Source: a virus. Taken from it: a stretch of DNA of 23,204 nt. The stretch is from the IMG/VR virus record IMGVR_UViG_3300037071_000517, positions 1 to 23,204 of that record; one strand, written 5' to 3'. How positions within the stretch are numbered: position 1 is the first letter of the stretch; every line of letters begins with the position of its first letter. Shown piece after piece: positions 7,744 to 15,105 of the stretch. The translations under genes and the position numbers were made by a program. A model generated the notes under the pieces. The model saw only the letters and a list, made by a program, of their open reading frames with translations. It was not told the origin of the DNA and did not search any database.

Positions 7744-7998
7744 ATGCCTAACGTGACTATGGAAACGACGAACGGTAACACTACGACGCAGGATAATCGC
7801 TGGACTCCTGCAAATGGCGGGCTGTCGACTGGCCATGCAAACGATTTGGCCGCATCAGCTGATATCGCCAGTATGGATACGTTGCTCGCAACTTTGAATG
7901 GCGTATACTGGACCAGCAAACGGCTTGACCAGGAAAGTGTCTGGGATAAGCAGTACTGGTTGCGTTGTACTCGTCGTGCTACCGCATCACTCACGTAA
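7744..7998 (+). CDS. Small protein of unknown function between portal and scaffold
   Basis: This 84-residue protein is read from an unusually strong ribosome-binding site, so it may be made in quantity, which would suit a structural or assembly role. The N-terminal half is polar and low-complexity (Thr/Asn-rich, then DNRWTPANGGLSTGHANDL). The C-terminal half is helical, with LLATLNGVYW and WDKQYWLRCTRR. It has no signal peptide or membrane segment. I do not recognise the family. Possible roles are head decoration, scaffold partner or protease inhibitor; nothing in the sequence decides between them. A gap of 51 bases follows before the scaffold gene. Confidence 0.72.
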   Translation: MPNVTMETTNGNTTTQDNRWTPANGGLSTGHANDLAASADIASMDTLLATLNGVYWTSKRLDQESVWDKQYWLRCTRRATASLT

Positions 7999-8038
7999 TA
8001 ATCACAGCCCCAGGGCCGAAAGGTACAGGGTATCCAGT

Positions 8039-8043
8039 AAGGA
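8039..8043 (+). promoter_or_regulatory. Ribosome-binding site supporting a TTG start for the scaffold
   Basis: AAGGA lies six bases before the TTG at 8050. The reading frame is open from that TTG, and the first in-frame ATG (ATGCCTGAG, residue 48) is far inside the protein. The spacing therefore decides the start in favour of TTG. Confidence 0.6.
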
Positions 8044-8049
8044 TTTCCT

Positions 8050-8922
8050 TTGAGTGCACCAGATGGTGGATTTGACACTGGTAACAGTGCAGATTCAGTC
8101 GCCCCAACAGGCACGGATAATTCATCTGCCGAAAGCCCGGTATCAAACCAACAGGCAGACAATCCCGCTTGGAATCCTGTCCTAGAGGGAATGCCTGAGG
8201 TATTTGCAAATCGGGCACGTCCACATCTTCGGCAGTGGGACGACAACTATCGTCAGAGGGAATCTGAATTACGGGAGCTTAGGGAAAAGTACAGCCCTTA
8301 CGAGCAGTACTTAACGGTCGATCCCGAAGCTATCCAGTATGGCCTGGGTTTAGTTGGCAGGCTACAGCAGGACCCAATGGCAGTATATACAGCTCTTACT
8401 GAGCATGTACGCCAGTTGGGTTTGCTACAAAACGACCCTTCTGCAAACGGAGGTCAGCAGAAACCAGATGCAGTTCATCTGGAAGATGAGGACCCTCGTT
8501 ATACAGAACTGGAAAGACGACAAAAGGAAATCGACGATCGGCAGGCTGCATTTGAGCAACAGCTACAGGAACAGGCTTACAACAAGCAGGTAGAATCATA
8601 CGAATCGGAAATTAACGCGGCTGTCGGAAAGCTCAAAGAGCAATTCGGCAATGCAGTCGATGAGCATGATTTGCTGCAACGTATGTTGGTCCAGGTCCAA
8701 AGAGGCGAAGAACTCAGTGCACAGCGGGCGTTTGAGGAACAGAAATCGTTTTTCCAGAGAATGTATGCCAATGTTTCGCAGCAGCGATCTGCTCCGAACG
8801 TTCTAGCTCCTGGTGGCCAGCCTGCGGCAAATACGCCGCAGAAAGACCCTAAGGATATGAATGAGTCGGAGCGGAAGGCATACTTCAAGTCACTACTGGA
8901 TGCCGCAAATGCCGGAGGCTAG
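8050..8922 (+). CDS. Head scaffolding protein
   Basis: This 290-residue acidic, Gln/Glu-rich protein lies directly before the capsid gene, the classic place for a scaffold. The first ~35 residues are polar and disordered. A helical segment around residues 55-85 (HLRQWDDNYRQRESELRELR) and a long charged helix at about 150-195 (ERRQKEIDDRQAAFEQQLQE) look like a coiled coil. Residues 245-268 are a Pro/Ala/Asn linker. The last ~22 residues (MNESERKAYFKSLLDAANAGG) form a short helix that, in scaffolds generally, binds the coat protein. Scaffold guides capsid assembly inside the procapsid and leaves before or during packaging. No Ser-His-Asp protease signature is seen, so a fused maturation protease is not supported. 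The start is a TTG with a fitting ribosome-binding site. Confidence 0.85.
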   Translation: MSAPDGGFDTGNSADSVAPTGTDNSSAESPVSNQQADNPAWNPVLEGMPEVFANRARPHLRQWDDNYRQRESELRELREKYSPYEQYLTVDPEAIQYGLGLVGRLQQDPMAVYTALTEHVRQLGLLQNDPSANGGQQKPDAVHLEDEDPRYTELERRQKEIDDRQAAFEQQLQEQAYNKQVESYESEINAAVGKLKEQFGNAVDEHDLLQRMLVQVQRGEELSAQRAFEEQKSFFQRMYANVSQQRSAPNVLAPGGQPAANTPQKDPKDMNESERKAYFKSLLDAANAGG

Positions 8923-8924
8923 AA

Positions 8925-10151
8925 ATGCCCACGAGTCTATCGACTCTGACCGCAGTAACGAAGGAAGTTTACGAGGGTAAACTTCGAGCGCAGTTCAATG
9001 AGGAAGTGGTTCTGCTCAAGCGAATTGAGCGGAATGGAAACGGCAGCACGATCACCAGTACTGTCGGTGGAAAGTATGTCACGTTCCCGATCAAGGTTTA
9101 CCGGAATAACGGCCTTGGTTTCCGACGTGAGGGTGAGAATCTCCCGGTTGCTGGAAACCAGGGAACCGCGCCGGTTCAGGTCCGTTTGAAGCACGGATAT
9201 GCTTCTGTTCAACTTACCGGACAGTCTATTCGGCTGGTCGATAAGGATTTCCAGGCGTTCATTTCTGCGCTCGATCTGGAAATGCAGGGCGTGAAGAATG
9301 ACGTCGCCAAGGATTTGAACCGTCAGATGTACGGTGACGGTACCGGTGCAATTGGTGCTACCAGTACTGTTGGTGCAGCTACGACCGCGACGATTACCCG
9401 AGGCATTCAGAATTTCCAGGTTCAGGAAATCGTGGATGTTTACGTTCTTGCTACTCTGGTTGCAGATGGTGCCCCAAAGGCTACTGGTGTTCTGATTACC
9501 GCAGTCGATCCAGTCGCAAATACTATCACATATACGCCGTCTGTGACGCTTGCGGCAGGCGATGTGTTCGTTCGTACCGGTTCGGCAAATCGTGAGATTA
9601 CCGGTTTGGCTGCCATCATCAATAACTCCGGTACTCTTTACGGGGTCGATCCCAACACGTATCCGATTTGGAAGTCGGTTGTGGATCATAACTCGGGTAC
9701 GAACCGCGCCCTGTCGGAGTCCGCAATGATTCGGAACGTTCACGCGGTCCGGACAAATGGCGGCAAGACTAGTTTGCTGCTCTCCTCTCTCGGCGTTCAG
9801 CGTGCGTACTGGAACCTGTTGGTTCAGGCGCGACGTTTCTCGAACGTCAAGGAATTTGCAGGTGGTTACACCGGTCTGACATTTACTACCGATCAGGGCG
9901 AAGTCCCGATGGTGGCAGATGTGGATTCCCCGTACAACACCATCTTCGGTATTTCCGAGGAGAACATTCGGCTCTACCGCGATGCGGATTGGGACTGGAT
10001 GGATATGGATGGTAGTATGTGGGATCGAGTTCCTGGTACCGTTGCGGGAACCGTCAAGGACGCATATGCGGCTGAGATGTTCTCGTATCTGGAACTGGGA
10101 ACTGATCGACGAAATGCCCACTGGATCATGAAGGATATCACCGAAAGCTAA
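8925..10151 (+). CDS. Major capsid protein (HK97 fold)
   Basis: This 408-residue protein is three bases after the scaffold stop. Family-like features are an N-terminal helical arm (EVYEGKLRAQFNEEVVLLKR), an E-loop-like beta region (GGKYVTFPIKVYRNNGLGFR), the stretch GYASVQLTGQSIRLVDKDFQ, a spine-helix-like segment ending LNRQMYGDGTG (about 131-141), then a Gly/Thr/Val-rich beta insertion (about 142-225), and a C-terminal P-domain-like region. This is the shell subunit. The codons look more selected than those of the neighbours: the gene is richer in C- and G-ending codons and poor in CTA and TTA, as expected of the most expressed virion gene. The length is normal and no cleavage site is evident. 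Confidence 0.92.
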   Translation: MPTSLSTLTAVTKEVYEGKLRAQFNEEVVLLKRIERNGNGSTITSTVGGKYVTFPIKVYRNNGLGFRREGENLPVAGNQGTAPVQVRLKHGYASVQLTGQSIRLVDKDFQAFISALDLEMQGVKNDVAKDLNRQMYGDGTGAIGATSTVGAATTATITRGIQNFQVQEIVDVYVLATLVADGAPKATGVLITAVDPVANTITYTPSVTLAAGDVFVRTGSANREITGLAAIINNSGTLYGVDPNTYPIWKSVVDHNSGTNRALSESAMIRNVHAVRTNGGKTSLLLSSLGVQRAYWNLLVQARRFSNVKEFAGGYTGLTFTTDQGEVPMVADVDSPYNTIFGISEENIRLYRDADWDWMDMDGSMWDRVPGTVAGTVKDAYAAEMFSYLELGTDRRNAHWIMKDITES

Positions 10152-10164
10152 TCCTTCCCGGGAT

Positions 10165-10200
10165 GGGGTCGGTTCTGCCATGCACGACAGAATCGGCCCC
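10165..10200 (+). terminator. Hairpin after the capsid gene (possible terminator or processing site)
   Basis: GGGGTCGGTTCTG (10165-10177) pairs with CAGAATCGGCCCC (10188-10200) along all 13 positions with two G-U pairs, around a 10-base loop. It is the clearest inverted repeat I saw between genes, and it sits in the longest gap in the window. No run of T follows (AGGGGCATAT does), so it is not a textbook intrinsic terminator. It may instead partly terminate, pause or stabilise the 3' end of capsid mRNA. A CGACAG hexamer spans the loop and the base of the right arm. Confidence 0.5.
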
Positions 10201-10216
10201 AGGGGCATATCACCGT

Positions 10217-10221
10217 AGGAG
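10217..10221 (+). promoter_or_regulatory. Ribosome-binding site of the GDPD-lectin gene
   Basis: AGGAG sits five bases before the ATG at 10227, a good site that fixes this start. It follows the capsid hairpin, so this gene can be translated independently of the capsid gene. Confidence 0.7.
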
Positions 10222-10226
10222 AATCT

Positions 10227-11852
10227 ATGTCTGCGCCACTTTCCTTGCGAGATAAGCAAATGGCTGCTCTCGTTGCGACGTATGGACCTGGCTTGTCCTA
10301 TGCTGATATGTTGCAAAAGTATCTAGGTAACGGTAATAGCAGTATCAGTGATCTGTTTAATACTGCCTATCCAGGTCCCGGTAGTTCTACTGATGGCTAT
10401 TATAATGTCCTTTCTGGTTCTGGTTCTATGTCAGATAAGCAGTATGCTAACACTAGCGGTGGCATCGCTGTCGGTTCTCCAATTGACGCACTTATGGCAA
10501 CAACACCATTCTATATTGGGCATCGTGGCCAGGGTGATGTAGTACCTGAGCATACTTACGAAGGCTATATGGCCGCTGTTAGTGCAGGTATGAAAGCTAT
10601 TGAAGTATCGACTCAAGTATCTAGTGATAACTGGTGGTTTTGCTTGCATGATGCAGGTGCGACAGGGCTAGACCGAACTACTGATGGTACAGGTGATCCT
10701 AAAACTAAGACTCAGGCTCAGTTGCTAGCTCTTAAGGTAGATATTAATAACTGTGGACCTTACTGGGTAGCTCAGAATCTGAGGATACCTGCACTGTCTA
10801 CTGTACTTTCAGCTTTAGTGAATACTAATAACAAAGTAGTATTCCTAGAGAGTAAAGACTACACGACTACTGCTATTGACGCTCTGCTGGTTTATCTTAA
10901 TGCTAATTTCTCAGCCAAGCAGAAGTCTAATATCATTTGGAAGTCGCATGTTACTGGTGCATACGGGCTAGCTGCTGCGCGTGCAGCCGGTATGAAGTGC
11001 TGGGCTTATATTGATTATCCTCTAGTGGCTCAGCAGGTTACTGACGCACAAGCTCGGGCTGATTATATTGGTATTCCACGATATGATGGTGGTACGGGAC
11101 TTACTGATGGAGAAGTAGATACTGTAATCGCTGGTATCGGCGCAGTAAAAGCTATCTCTTGGCAACCGGTACGTCGATCTGAAATGGCTAAGCTGCTAGC
11201 TAAGGGTGTGGATGGTTTTGTGTGTCCACAAGGTAGGTATGCTTTGGATAACCTGCCTAATAGAAGCCAGGATGACTTCGCATCCGGAAAATGGGCACCA
11301 GGAGATATCCCCTTTGACTCGTCTAGAAACTTTGTTCTGGATAGTGGCACTGCTTGGTTTAATACTACTGCTACGAACCCATCGGTGGTAATGGGTTCGC
11401 TGTCGCCTTCTGGTCCGTATTTTGAAATCGAGTATGAGTTCAAATATGACACAGTGCCCGCTGCAACCCTTGGTTCAGGGATTGCTTTCTCAAAGCCTGA
11501 CGACCAAAGATACCAATTTCAGCTTGCTGGTAACCCCTCTGGCGGATATCATACTTTATTGCGACAGAATGGACAACTGCAACTGTACTCACATATTGCA
11601 GGAAGTGCATCGGGTACACAACTTGGGTCTACGATCGCTACCGCTGTCCTAAATAATACAGACTGGGCTAAGATTAGAGTCCGAGTAGATTCTAATGGTA
11701 TTCAGCTACAGCGTATGGATGGAACTCCTAGCACTGTTATTACCAGTACCGATAGTGTAAATAGGGGTAGCTATTTCCACCTGTCGCGTAATCATGCTGC
11801 TGCTACGAATGAGACGGTGAGATTTAGGAATATTAAGGTCACGGCGCTGTGA
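10227..11852 (+). CDS. Glycerophosphodiester phosphodiesterase with lectin-like domain (probable tail depolymerase)
   Basis: This 541-residue protein has three parts. Residues 1-90 are a polar N-terminal region, perhaps for virion attachment. Residues about 95-340 are a GDPD TIM barrel: H99-R100 in YIGHRGQG, E108 in VPEHT, E126 in IEVSTQ, H141-D142 in CLHDAG, LDRTTDGTGD, and E208/K210 in FLESKD. GDPD enzymes hydrolyse glycerophosphodiester bonds; in phage virions they are thought to cut glycerol-phosphate polymers such as teichoic acid. The usual ExD metal pair reads E126-V-S128, so one ligand is replaced. Residues about 365-541 look like a concanavalin/LamG-type beta-sandwich (FEIEYEFKYD, RYQFQLAG, WAKIRVRVDSNGIQL, VRFRNIKVTAL), probably for binding glycans. 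There is no signal peptide. Base composition is slightly lower in GC than in the capsid gene. Confidence 0.87.
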   Translation: MSAPLSLRDKQMAALVATYGPGLSYADMLQKYLGNGNSSISDLFNTAYPGPGSSTDGYYNVLSGSGSMSDKQYANTSGGIAVGSPIDALMATTPFYIGHRGQGDVVPEHTYEGYMAAVSAGMKAIEVSTQVSSDNWWFCLHDAGATGLDRTTDGTGDPKTKTQAQLLALKVDINNCGPYWVAQNLRIPALSTVLSALVNTNNKVVFLESKDYTTTAIDALLVYLNANFSAKQKSNIIWKSHVTGAYGLAAARAAGMKCWAYIDYPLVAQQVTDAQARADYIGIPRYDGGTGLTDGEVDTVIAGIGAVKAISWQPVRRSEMAKLLAKGVDGFVCPQGRYALDNLPNRSQDDFASGKWAPGDIPFDSSRNFVLDSGTAWFNTTATNPSVVMGSLSPSGPYFEIEYEFKYDTVPAATLGSGIAFSKPDDQRYQFQLAGNPSGGYHTLLRQNGQLQLYSHIAGSASGTQLGSTIATAVLNNTDWAKIRVRVDSNGIQLQRMDGTPSTVITSTDSVNRGSYFHLSRNHAAATNETVRFRNIKVTAL

Positions 11853-11865
11853 CGGGGGTAGGGGG

Positions 11866-12090
11866 ATGGCAAAGTTCAAATGGTTCTGGGATTTGTTCGA
11901 GGGAATCCGTCGATTAGTAGTTTTCCTGCTAGGTATCGTAGTAATTATTTTCGCATTACGCGATCCGGAATCAGCTAATACTGTTTTTATGCTTCTGATA
12001 GGCATGGTAATGGTAGGAATCTTGCCGATTGAGAATCTATTGGCATGGTTTCCTACTAGGCATAGGGAAAGGGATAAAGATGAGCGATGA
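11866..12090 (+). CDS. Small membrane protein with two helices (possible holin)
   Basis: This 74-residue protein has a ribosome-binding site-like GGGGG just before its ATG. It has an aromatic/basic N-terminus (MAKFKWFWDLFEGIRR), membrane helix 1 at about 17-31 (LVVFLLGIVVIIFAL), a short polar turn (RDPESANT), helix 2 at about 38-57 (TVFMLLIGMVMVGILP) and a highly charged C-terminus (RHRERDKDER). Two helices with a charged tail is the layout of class II holins, which open the inner membrane at lysis. Its position among head-tail genes, right after a wall-polymer hydrolase and with no endolysin in view, leaves a virion membrane protein as an alternative. It overlaps the next gene by 11 bases. 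Confidence 0.72.
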   Translation: MAKFKWFWDLFEGIRRLVVFLLGIVVIIFALRDPESANTVFMLLIGMVMVGILPIENLLAWFPTRHRERDKDER

Positions 12091-12529
12091 GTTTTGGAGG
12101 CAGACGTATCACTACGATCAGGATTATGGCGGATTCGTCAATTCAAAGCACGAAAGAGTCGCCCGGATTGTCGCTGAATCTTACCCTGACCTCGAACTCG
12201 GGTGGATTCCACCTGCTGATAGAGACGAAACTGATACGAAGCCTTATGCGCTCATTTATAATGATCCAAATGGAACGCGATACCCAGTCTCCTACTGGCG
12301 AGAAAACGAAATTGACGAGCGTATCCTCGTCTGGTGTTACGAGAATGACCTCCACCGACGAAACCCAGGTGCTGTCTATGATGAAATCAAGGCAAAAGAA
12401 GCAGCACGACAGTATCTGAGGAACAAAGAGATCGAAGATGAGGCAGCGGAGAAGTGGGAGTTCGGTGAATCGCTGCTGAAATCTCCGCTTCACACGTATA
12501 AGCATAACGGAAAGGTATATCGGGGCTAA
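12080..12529 (+). CDS. Unknown protein upstream of the adaptor gene
   Basis: I start at the ATG at 12080 (MSDEFWRQTY), preceded by AGGGAAAGGGA, rather than at 12029, whose extra 17 residues only shadow the membrane-protein gene. The 149-residue product is charged and soluble. It begins with an aromatic, acidic stretch (YHYDQDYGGFVNSKHERVAR), has a WIPPADRDET loop and an LIYNDPNGTRYPVSYW strand region, and ends in a charged helix (KAKEAARQYLRNKEIEDEAA) and a basic tail. I do not recognise the family. Its place directly before the adaptor suggests a head-completion or tail accessory protein; this is inference from position only. Confidence 0.72.
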   Translation: MSDEFWRQTYHYDQDYGGFVNSKHERVARIVAESYPDLELGWIPPADRDETDTKPYALIYNDPNGTRYPVSYWRENEIDERILVWCYENDLHRRNPGAVYDEIKAKEAARQYLRNKEIEDEAAEKWEFGESLLKSPLHTYKHNGKVYRG

Positions 12530-12531
12530 TT

Positions 12532-13164
12532 ATGCCTACTCCTACCGCGACAAAGACACTCGCTGACGTATCTGCATACGTCAAGCGTCAGTTTGGTGAC
12601 GAATCTGGTGTCCAAATCACCGATGCTGACATTACGCGGTGGGTAAACCAGGCTCAGACTGAAATCGTCAATAAGAATCCGATTATTCAGGCGACAGGAG
12701 TCACAAATACTGTCGTAGGAACCCAGACTTATGACATTCCACCGGATATGATCCAGTTGGAATCGATATTCGTCGACGGTATGATTATGGAGCAGTCAAA
12801 CTTCGAGACAATTCGGGCTCAACTGGGTAACGATGCCAATACTCAGGGCAATCCTCAGTATTGGTACGTGTGGGCCAATAAGATTTACCTCTGGCCGACA
12901 CCTTCCCAGGTATGGAAGCTCGAAACCAATTACTCAAAGATGCCAAATCGGGTATCTTCGAGTGCTGACGTATTGGGCGTGCCAGATAGGTACTTCGACA
13001 GGGTATGTGAGTACGCAATGGCGAAGGCATATGAGCTAGACGAGGATTGGAGTGCGCACGCGGTACAGAAACAGTCTTTTGAGGACAAACTCAACGAGGC
13101 AAACAACTCCGATAAGGTAAACTGGGGCGCATTCCCTGTCGCTTTCGATAGCGAGTACGAATAA
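12532..13164 (+). CDS. Head-tail adaptor (P22 gp4-like)
   Basis: This 210-residue protein resembles the adaptors that dock under the portal in P22-like phages. The N-terminal helices include ADVSAYVKRQFGD and ITDADITRWVNQAQTEIVNK, the 'i..winda...i' pattern common to that family. A beta region follows (QTYDIPPDMIQLESIFVDG), then WYVWANKIYLWPTPSQVWKL, then C-terminal helices (RYFDRVCEYAMAKAYELDED). The adaptor ring extends the portal channel and receives the stopper or hub encoded next. The stop overlaps the next ATG as TAATG. The identification is from pattern and gene order: portal and capsid upstream, probable gp10-like protein downstream. Confidence 0.8.
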   Translation: MPTPTATKTLADVSAYVKRQFGDESGVQITDADITRWVNQAQTEIVNKNPIIQATGVTNTVVGTQTYDIPPDMIQLESIFVDGMIMEQSNFETIRAQLGNDANTQGNPQYWYVWANKIYLWPTPSQVWKLETNYSKMPNRVSSSADVLGVPDRYFDRVCEYAMAKAYELDEDWSAHAVQKQSFEDKLNEANNSDKVNWGAFPVAFDSEYE

Positions 13165-14753
13165 TGGCTAACGAGGCGACGAAACTGGGTCCATTTACCG
13201 GCGGATTGCACAATAGCTCGTCCGGTGAGTTTATCGAGGACGACGAACTCTGGGAATGTGTGAATCTAGAGGTAGATAACGACGGTTCACTGGTTAACCG
13301 ACCAGAAATCAAGAAGTTTATCACGTCTGGATTCAATGCTAGCCAGTGTTCACTGCTCGGCGTGTATATTCCGAACGATGGACGCAAGTTTCTGGTGATT
13401 TATTCGCCTACCGATAACAAAGTGTATCTAGTAGATGCGGTTACAGGTGCTGCAAATGGCACTGCAACCCCTGTCGGAGTCCAGAGCGTATGTTGTGTGC
13501 AGTATGCCAACAGATTGTGGGTAGTTTCTAAGGTAGGTGCTGGTGCAAATGGTGGATATTTCGATGCCCCTACTCCTAGCACTGTAACATGGACAACTGT
13601 AGCTGCAATGCCGCGTGGCGAAGCGATTACGCAGTACAAAGAGAGGCTATGGATCGCTTGTGGCCTGTCGGCTACCTCAAATACCTCCCGATTTAGCTTT
13701 AGTGGCGTTGGGCCTCTTACTGATACTTGGGGCGGTACTGATTTTATCGATGTAGCTCCCGGTAACGGTCAGAAACTGGTATCACTGGTGCGTCTTGGCA
13801 GCGATTTGATCCTGTTTAAGGAGCACAGTACGCATAGGTTCACTTATAGTACCGATCCGCGGAAAGCTGAGCTAACAGAAATTGATGGTAGCATTGGCGT
13901 GCCGGCTGTAAACTGTGTTGTTACGTATAATAACAACTCAATTTACTGCATGCATGACAATGCGGTCTACGAACTGTTCCAGATGACGTATACCCGTATC
14001 ACAACGCTGGTAAATATGGAACAGGAGTCCGATTTGGACCTGTTCTCGAAGGATCAGTACGGTTTGACTCTGCATAGAGACAGATTGTTCGTTCGATACT
14101 TCAAAAACCTGTATATCTACAGCTTGAAAATCAAGAGATGGAGTACTTGGGAATCTACGCGGAAGTTTAGCCGGGTCGTAGTGATTCCTAGCGCCACAAC
14201 TGGTCTAGATACAGCATATGCGTCTAGTGCAAGTCAATCTAAGCCGACAGAACTGTACTATTTCCAAGATATCCGGAAACTAAACTACACCGGAGGTACT
14301 CCGACAGATGTGATGGAGGTATTCAAGGGTAGAATCACCACAAAGACGTATGATTTCGATAATCCACACAGTTTTAAGGTCATCTTCTGGTGGGGATTGT
14401 CTATTGCTACGTCTGGTTCCACTCTGTCGTATATTATCATTCCAAATGCCAACAAGAATAGGACTTGGCGAAGCGTAAGGGACCAATATACTACATGGCC
14501 CGCTGCCCAAGCTGGTTTGCAAACCTGGGCGAGCAATGCAGATGTGGTAATTACGGATACGACACTAGTATCCTACGGTCAGTACGCTAGAAAGTTCTAT
14601 AAGCTGCTAAAAAAGATGCGATTCCGGCAGATTTATTTCAAGATCGAGTTCGATATCGTCGGAAATACCATCACGGACGATTCTAGTATCCGTGTGTACG
14701 ATCTGACCGCGTTTGTGAAGTCCAAGGAAACTGTAGTTAAGGAGGTATCGTAG
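13164..14753 (+). CDS. Tail hub/stopper protein (P22 gp10-like, beta-propeller type)
   Basis: This 529-residue protein begins with the hallmark 'GG..N....I.D.E...c.N...d..G.l..RP' pattern: FTGGLHNSSS, FIEDDELWECVNLEVDNDGS, LVNRPEIKKF. Proteins of this kind (P22 gp10 and relatives) close the portal channel and stabilise packaged DNA. The body has repeated blade-like units with aromatic strands (KFLVIYSPTDNKVYLV, RLWVVSKVGAG, RLWIACGLSA, LILFKEHSTHRFTYS, SIYCMHDNAVYELF, LYIYSLKIKRWSTW), fitting a beta-propeller. The C-terminal 150 residues include SFKVIFWWGLSIATSG and YARKFYKLLKKMRFRQIYFK. No enzyme motif is seen. The gene follows the adaptor, as in P22-like phages. Confidence 0.8.
   Translation: MANEATKLGPFTGGLHNSSSGEFIEDDELWECVNLEVDNDGSLVNRPEIKKFITSGFNASQCSLLGVYIPNDGRKFLVIYSPTDNKVYLVDAVTGAANGTATPVGVQSVCCVQYANRLWVVSKVGAGANGGYFDAPTPSTVTWTTVAAMPRGEAITQYKERLWIACGLSATSNTSRFSFSGVGPLTDTWGGTDFIDVAPGNGQKLVSLVRLGSDLILFKEHSTHRFTYSTDPRKAELTEIDGSIGVPAVNCVVTYNNNSIYCMHDNAVYELFQMTYTRITTLVNMEQESDLDLFSKDQYGLTLHRDRLFVRYFKNLYIYSLKIKRWSTWESTRKFSRVVVIPSATTGLDTAYASSASQSKPTELYYFQDIRKLNYTGGTPTDVMEVFKGRITTKTYDFDNPHSFKVIFWWGLSIATSGSTLSYIIIPNANKNRTWRSVRDQYTTWPAAQAGLQTWASNADVVITDTTLVSYGQYARKFYKLLKKMRFRQIYFKIEFDIVGNTITDDSSIRVYDLTAFVKSKETVVKEVS
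14739..14745 (+). promoter_or_regulatory. Ribosome-binding site of the 86-residue gene
   Basis: AAGGAGG lies inside the last codons of the hub gene, ten bases before the ATG at 14756. The spacing is a little long but the match is strong. Confidence 0.6.
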
Positions 14754-14755
14754 CT

Positions 14756-15016
14756 ATGGACCCGTTTCGTCAACAGATTGCGAATATGGGAATCGATCGT
14801 GCTGGTGGTGGATTCAATCCATATGCGGCTGGTCCGAAACGTTACGGTATCACCGGACGAGCAGCAGCAACATCGGGTCCAGTTTCTCTGGAAGGTAGGC
14901 AGGGATACGATCAGCGCGATATGCAAGCTAGGGCTAAGCGTACTGCGATTTTGAACCGTATGCAGGCTACCCAAAAGGGTCAGCATATGAATCCCGCCGC
15001 TTTGAGAGGAATGTGA
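14756..15016 (+). CDS. Small basic Ala/Gly/Gln-rich protein
   Basis: This 86-residue basic protein starts MDPFRQQIANMGIDRAGGGF, continues with a Gly/Ala-rich stretch (GITGRAAATSGP) and ends in a helix with alternating Gln, Arg and Lys (RDMQARAKRTAILNRMQATQ). It has no hydrophobic segment. A small disordered, possibly virion-bound or DNA-binding protein fits the composition; I do not recognise it. It is read from AAGGAGG within the end of the hub gene, and its stop overlaps the next ATG (ATGTGATGG). Confidence 0.7.
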   Translation: MDPFRQQIANMGIDRAGGGFNPYAAGPKRYGITGRAAATSGPVSLEGRQGYDQRDMQARAKRTAILNRMQATQKGQHMNPAALRGM

Positions 15017-15105
15017 TGGATACAACGACACTCTTGCTAGTCATTATCGCCATCGTGGTAGTGATTCTTTTGATTATGGCCCTAGTTGGCTGGAGGCGGC
15101 GATAA
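15016..15105 (+). CDS. Tiny single-helix membrane protein, 29 residues
   Basis: This ORF joins the neighbouring genes exactly: its ATG overlaps the upstream TGA, and its TAA overlaps the downstream ATG as TAATG. The product MDTTTLLLVIIAIVVVILLI continues MALVGWRRR. It is one membrane helix (about residues 5-25) with a short acidic/Thr N-terminus and a basic WRRR end, which would place the C-terminus in the cytoplasm. Exact coupling on both sides makes chance unlikely. A regulator or partner of a holin, or a small virion membrane protein, is possible. No function can be assigned. Confidence 0.7.
   Translation: MDTTTLLLVIIAIVVVILLIMALVGWRRR

Noticed and set aside
8937-10316. A 459-codon open frame on the - strand opposite the capsid gene
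   Set aside because: It mirrors the capsid gene almost exactly. The capsid codons avoid CTA, TTA and TCA, which removes stops on the other strand. Its translation is Ile/Asn/Arg-rich without any motif, and every real gene here is on the + strand.
12029-12079. Upstream ATG for the 149-residue protein
   Set aside because: The extra 17 residues only shadow the membrane-protein gene; the ATG at 12080 has AGGGAAAGGGA just upstream.
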